Shown: positions 59,653 through 64,000 of the stretch, one piece after another
Position numbering within the stretch: position 1 is the stretch's first letter
How the letters are laid out: each line of letters starts with the position of its first letter
From: Orientallactaga sibirica
Lineage: Eukaryota; Chordata; Mammalia; Rodentia; Dipodidae
Length of the DNA: 64,000 nucleotides
Direction: 5' to 3'
Assembly (NCBI GenBank): GCA_036365145.1
Contig: JAEOAD010000029.1
Location: 17,924,001-17,988,000 of the forward strand
Translations under genes and position numbers: made by a program
Notes under the pieces: generated by a model
Seen by the model: only the letters and a program-made list of their open reading frames with translations
The model's database searches: none
Told to the model about the DNA's origin: nothing

Positions 59653-61526
59653 GTTGTACCAGTTCCAGACATCCACTGCAAATTTTATTAGGCATTTGCT
59701 TATTCTAACAATAATAATAGCTGATGGATTACACAAAAATTCTTATTTTGCATTATAAGTAAGTTTAAGAAACAGGTTTGTTTTTCAGAGATCTTAAAAT
59801 ATTTTCTATTGGTGTCTTCCAAAATGGTAGTAATTCCTTAAGTTTAAATATCTTATTTCTTATTTCTATATATTTTTAAACCTTATTTAGCTGGGTTAGC
59901 CTTGGATGGCTTGTTTGTGAGAGGAAATGGATATTTGTTAACTATATAAATTGTTTTTTGTTTTTTTTTTTTTGTCTTTTTTGTCAAGATAAAATTGAGG
60001 ACTGAAACTTCTTGAGTTCAATTGTCCTATACTTAAACCAGTTTCTTATTCATAGAATATTTAATTCCAACTTAAAATAAAAAGTGGCAAGCAGAAGAAA
60101 AATGACAGAGAAAAATGCTCATCTTTGGATGTGCTCTAAATAGCAAAACAATCCCTGCAGAATATAAACTTTCTTCTGCCATTATGAAACATTTTATATT
60201 TCTCTGTGCTGAACAATTTTAGAGTCAATGCCTTGTGTCACTCAGTAAAACTGATGTTGAATACAAATTCTGGGTATTTCCATATTCTTTATTTTGTATA
60301 TTTACATCATGGACAAAACCAGACACCAGCACTCTAAGTCAAGCAAAACAAATGACATATACCTGGTTTAGCAATTGTAAATTGATATCCCATTATGAAT
60401 CTTAACATGTAAACAAAACATAAATCTAAAACAGGCTTATTTTGTTATTCCTGGATATCTTTGAAAAGTAAAAAAAAAAAATATTTCACAATATATGTAA
60501 ATTAATAATGGTGGAAATAATATAGTTGATCTTAACTAAGATGTTTGTAGCTTGAGGGAATATGTCAGAAAACTAATCTATCCTTCTAGATTCCATGAGT
60601 GGTAAGGAAACCCTGCTTTCAGACACCAGGTATATCCTCAGTGAATGAGTTTTTGTTGTTGTAAGGATACACAGAGAGGCCCTTGCTTTTATGATTGCAT
60701 CATAATTTGTGACCCTGTGATTTGGCTTTGCTCTCCCCATGGTTCCCCAGTCCTTATGATCTCAATCAGAAGAATTCAGATGAGATGCAGAGTGTATTAT
60801 AGAAAATACATGGAGTTTATGACAGAGTAAAGTTGGACTCTCTCAGGGATTTAGGCAGACCTCATACTTGAACAGATAGCCTTGCCACATGCTCCTGTTT
60901 CAAGGTGACTGACAGGACCATATGGATTGACTTTTAGAGGTGGGGCAATGGGAAGTCTATGTTCTTGTCTTTTTATCAGAGAACCTCCTAATGGGCAGTA
61001 ATTTTACCAAGTTTAGGACTCCTGGGACCTGACTTAGATAGTTATCAATTACTGATCTTCTGAGTAGTCCATGTTGTCATGTTGCCTGAGACCAGGGTCT
61101 GACTCACACCTTACTCCATTATCCAGTCATCAGTCCTTACAGATAGCCCTTTCTTTTGTAAGTTGCTAATTATGAGGGAGGGATCCAGTCCTAATGCCCT
61201 TCATGTCTACTAAAGTCTAACTACCTAATAATTTGTACTTGTCAATAAATAGCTTATTAATACTGCTGAACTTATACATCATCAGTAGGAGTTGCCACTA
61301 CTGTTCTACCCATGCCTGGAATCAATTGAAAGAAATGTTAATGAAATAAAACTGTGTTTACTTTCTGATGGATGGAATCTAGGTTGAATGTGCCACTGGG
61401 TCACTCTCCCAATGCCCGTGTGACATTTGTCTGTATTGGATCCTCACCTATCAGGGCAAGTTTGGATCTCACAACAAAAGACAAGATTCTGAATGAACAG
61501 ATTTTAAAAACGATGCAATCATCCAC
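59653..61526. other. Low-copy sequence, no gene seen
   Basis: Nearly 1.9 kb without a recognised interspersed repeat. Only short A and T runs were noted, and frames are under 70 codons. Confidence 0.45.
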
Positions 61527-61540
61527 TCATATTGGCTTTT

Positions 61541-62735
61541 TTTGCCTTAATTTAACTTTTTTTTTTAAATGAACACTTCCTTAATTGTAGAAAATATCCC
61601 ATGGTACTTCCCTCCCTTCCCCTTTGAAACTCCACTCTCCATTATATCCCCTCCTCCTCTCAATCAGTCTCTCTTTTCATTTAGATGTCATGATCTTTTT
61701 CCTCCTATTATGATGGTCTTGTGTAGGTAGTGTCAGGCACTGAGAGGTCATGAATATCTATGCCATTTTGTGTCTGGAGGAGCACATTGTAAGGAGTACT
61801 ACTCTTCCTTTGGGTCTTACATTCTTTCTGGCCCCTCTTCCTCAATGGACCCTGAGCCTTGGAAGATGTGTTTGAGAAGTTTCAGTGCTAAGCACTCCTC
61901 TGCCCCTTCTTCTCAGCACCACGGTGCCTTCTGAGTCATCCCAAGGTTGCCACCATCTGAAAAGAGAAGCTTCTCTAACCAAAATTGAAATTAGCATTAA
62001 TATATGGGTGTGGACATTAAGAGAAGTGCTTACTGGGTAGTTTGGTGAGCATAGTATATACATTTAGTCAGACACCAGCAGACATTATACCCCTAGGGCT
62101 CATGACTACACTGTTGTAGGTTTTCAGTATCAGGGATGTATTCCCTCCCATGGAGTGGGCCTCCAGTCCTATTAGAGAGTGGTTGGTTTCCCCCATAACA
62201 GACATGCCACTATTGCACCTATTGGCTCATTTGGCCTGGCTGGCCAAATTTAAAGATTACAGTGTTCATTGTTGCATATCTTCACTGGTGTTTTCTCTCT
62301 CCCATTGAACTGCATGCGGTGTAGCTTTGTCCAGTTTTCTGTCAGCTGGTCCACATGGAGGAGGCTTTCAGCTCAGCTCCAGTAGGATTTCTCAGTGACC
62401 TTGCAGCCCAAGTATGTGGAGTCTTCAGCAATAGGGTCTTACCATCTATTCCTGGTGGGAAACCACAGGCCTCGGCAATGGCCTATAATGTTTGGGGGTT
62501 TCCCATCCCTAACACTGACTGCTGCTGGAGCTGCTTCTGCCTGCTTCTGTGGGCTCTAGATGCTCTGGATTTCTCCTACTTCTCTGCTGTGGTTGATAAT
62601 TTACTATACACCTCACTTTTTAGTAGAAGAGTGTATTTTTGCTGGGTTTTTTTTTTGTTTGTTTGTTTGTTTTGTTTTTGCTTTTTCTCCCCTAGGCTGT
62701 TTGGGCATTGTTCCTATGCTGCCATCTTAACTGGG
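61541..62735 (-). mobile_element. Internally deleted L1 (5' end joined to 3' UTR) with 14-bp target duplications
   Basis: The insertion is bracketed by TCATATTGGCTTTT at 61527-61540 and 62736-62749, a perfect duplication. Read in sense (minus strand), it begins CCCAGTTAAGATGGCAGCAT at the duplication. This resembles the AAGATGGC...AATAGGAACA start of L1 5' UTRs. About 220 bp later, near 62515, it passes directly into L1 3' UTR sequence, with the shared core at 62422-62441, and runs to the 3' end. ORF1 and ORF2 are absent. The 134-codon frame at 62355-62759 crosses the duplication and is not a gene. Confidence 0.75.
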
Positions 62736-62749
62736 TCATATTGGCTTTT

Positions 62750-63060
62750 AATAGACTAGCTTTACCCAACTGAAAAATTCCAGTGATGAATCTCAAGTTA
62801 TTTAAAAGAGAAAGCTGTAACCATTGGTCTCCTTGTGAACATCAGCAGCAATATGTGTAATCATTCATCAGAAATAAAATTACTGTATATTTTGGCCTAG
62901 CATTTTTTTGAAGGTTTTCTTGTAATGATAGATTCTAACTAAGGCTCTCAATGCATGCTCTGCATTACTTCACCACCAAACCACATACTGAATAGTAGTC
63001 CAATCTTTAATTTAAAAACATTATTAGATAACATAGTAAATATTTAATGAATTCTCAGAT
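62750..63060. other. Low-copy sequence, no gene seen
   Basis: Nothing recognisable in this interval. Confidence 0.4.
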
Positions 63061-63282
63061 TTTTTTTTATTTGAGAGAGACAAAGAGAGATAGACAGAGA
63101 CAGGTAAAGAGAATGGGCATGCCTGCAGCCTCTCAGCTGCTCTGAATGAACCCCAGAAGCATGTGCTCCCTTGTGGGCAAGGGTGGCATTGAGCCCTTGC
63201 ATCCGTGGGACCTGGAGATTGGAACCAGAGTTCTTAGGCTTGGTAGGCAGGTGCCTTAACCACCAAGCCATCTCTACAGCCC
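63061..63282 (-). repeat. tRNA-headed SINE, longer form
   Basis: Minus-strand copy with the longer-form middle (GGGCAAGGGTGGCATTGAGC). CTCAGAT flanks it at 63054-63060 and 63282-63288. Confidence 0.92.
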
Positions 63283-64000
63283 TCAGATGATTTTGAATTT
63301 TTCTAGTTCAAAATAATTACATATGTTTGAGGTGCTAAATATGCTAGTTATCTTAATCCAATCATTACCTATTTTATTCATGTATTTTAAAACCCTAAGT
63401 ATATAATCACTATAGTACTATATTAATTTTAAATAAAAATGTGCTACAATAAGAAACTAAGTTACTAAAATACATGCATATATCTATTTACTTCTTGATT
63501 AAAATTTTAACACAAATTTTAAATACATCTTAATTTAAAATATTGGAAAGAAATTGTAAATGAGCACTAAGTAGGTGAAAACAAGGATTTACAAAAATAA
63601 TGCCTTACAGGAATATGTCAAATTTTCCAGAAGTGTCTTGGTCATATTTAATACTGTCAGTGGGAATTGACTCAGTTCTGAAAAATACTTTTTCCCTAAT
63701 GTGACACATTTTTCATTTTTAATACAGAACAATTAAGTGGCTTGTCACTAGGAAATTCATAAATAAGGAGTGACAGTTCAGTTGAAGTTATTAATTTATG
63801 AGCCACTGAATCAGTTGATTGTGTGGTTTTTGTCAGTCTAAGTAACATGATTGATTGGACCAATTCGAATTTTTGCAATATGTTTACTGGTGACTTACAA
63901 AAAGCTAGACTTACTATGTTAAAAAAAAAAAAAAAAGATTTCTTTTTTTGTAGGGAGACATGTTTATGACTAAGGAGCATCAACACCTTCTGGATGCCAC
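63283..64000. other. Low-copy AT-rich sequence, no gene seen
   Basis: It contains an A-run at about 63921-63936. The antisense frame at 63696-63986 has no motif and is not supported as an exon. Confidence 0.4.

Noticed and set aside
62355..62759. A 134-codon plus-strand frame with a hydrophobic C-terminal half.
   Set aside because: It is antisense to an L1 derivative and runs across its target-site duplication. The hydrophobicity comes from T-rich DNA.

Overview
The window is nuclear DNA of a mammal, and its repeats point to a rodent. It holds B1 SINEs, B4-type (ID head plus B1-like body) SINEs, ERVL/MaLR LTRs and L1. The commonest young repeat is a tRNA-headed SINE that begins GGGCTGGAGAGATGGCTTAG and ends in an (AAATA)n tail. 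From memory, this SINE and the B1 variant ending GAGACCCTACCTC match jumping rodents (Dipodoidea, jerboa-like; Dip element of the B2 superfamily). I could not check that by search.

No protein-coding exon, tRNA, rRNA, snRNA or miRNA gene could be supported. Every open frame is short (176 codons at most), and the longer ones lie in repeats. The window reads as AT-rich intergenic or intronic DNA packed with retroelements of several ages.

Layout. 1-9 kb: B1 and Dip-like SINEs, and a minus-strand MaLR provirus remnant (about 3.7-6.0 kb) split by a younger solo LTR. 9-14 kb: SINEs with microsatellites. 14.85-16.33 kb: a minus-strand ERVL/MaLR composite. 16.34-22.77 kb: a long plus-strand L1 carrying GC-rich tandem 5' monomers, a dead ORF1/ORF2 and a long 3' UTR. 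22.8-39.8 kb: mostly low-copy DNA with MIR, B4, B1 and LTR fragments. 39.9-47.0 kb: two minus-strand L1s. 47-57.6 kb: LTR-like DNA, ancient L1M pieces and three young SINEs. 57.6-64 kb: an L1 3' UTR copy, a long TCTA microsatellite, and a 1.2 kb L1 derivative with perfect target-site duplications that appears to join an L1 5' end directly to the 3' UTR.

The elements do not act together as a pathway. What the window records is nesting: young SINEs sit inside L1s, L1 tails sit inside L1M, and a solo LTR sits inside a MaLR provirus. The points most worth a second look are the internally deleted L1 at 61541-62735, the monomer array at 16345-17035, the patchwork duplications inside the long L1, and two pairs of unassigned diverged direct repeats. 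I did not find a convincing new biological system.
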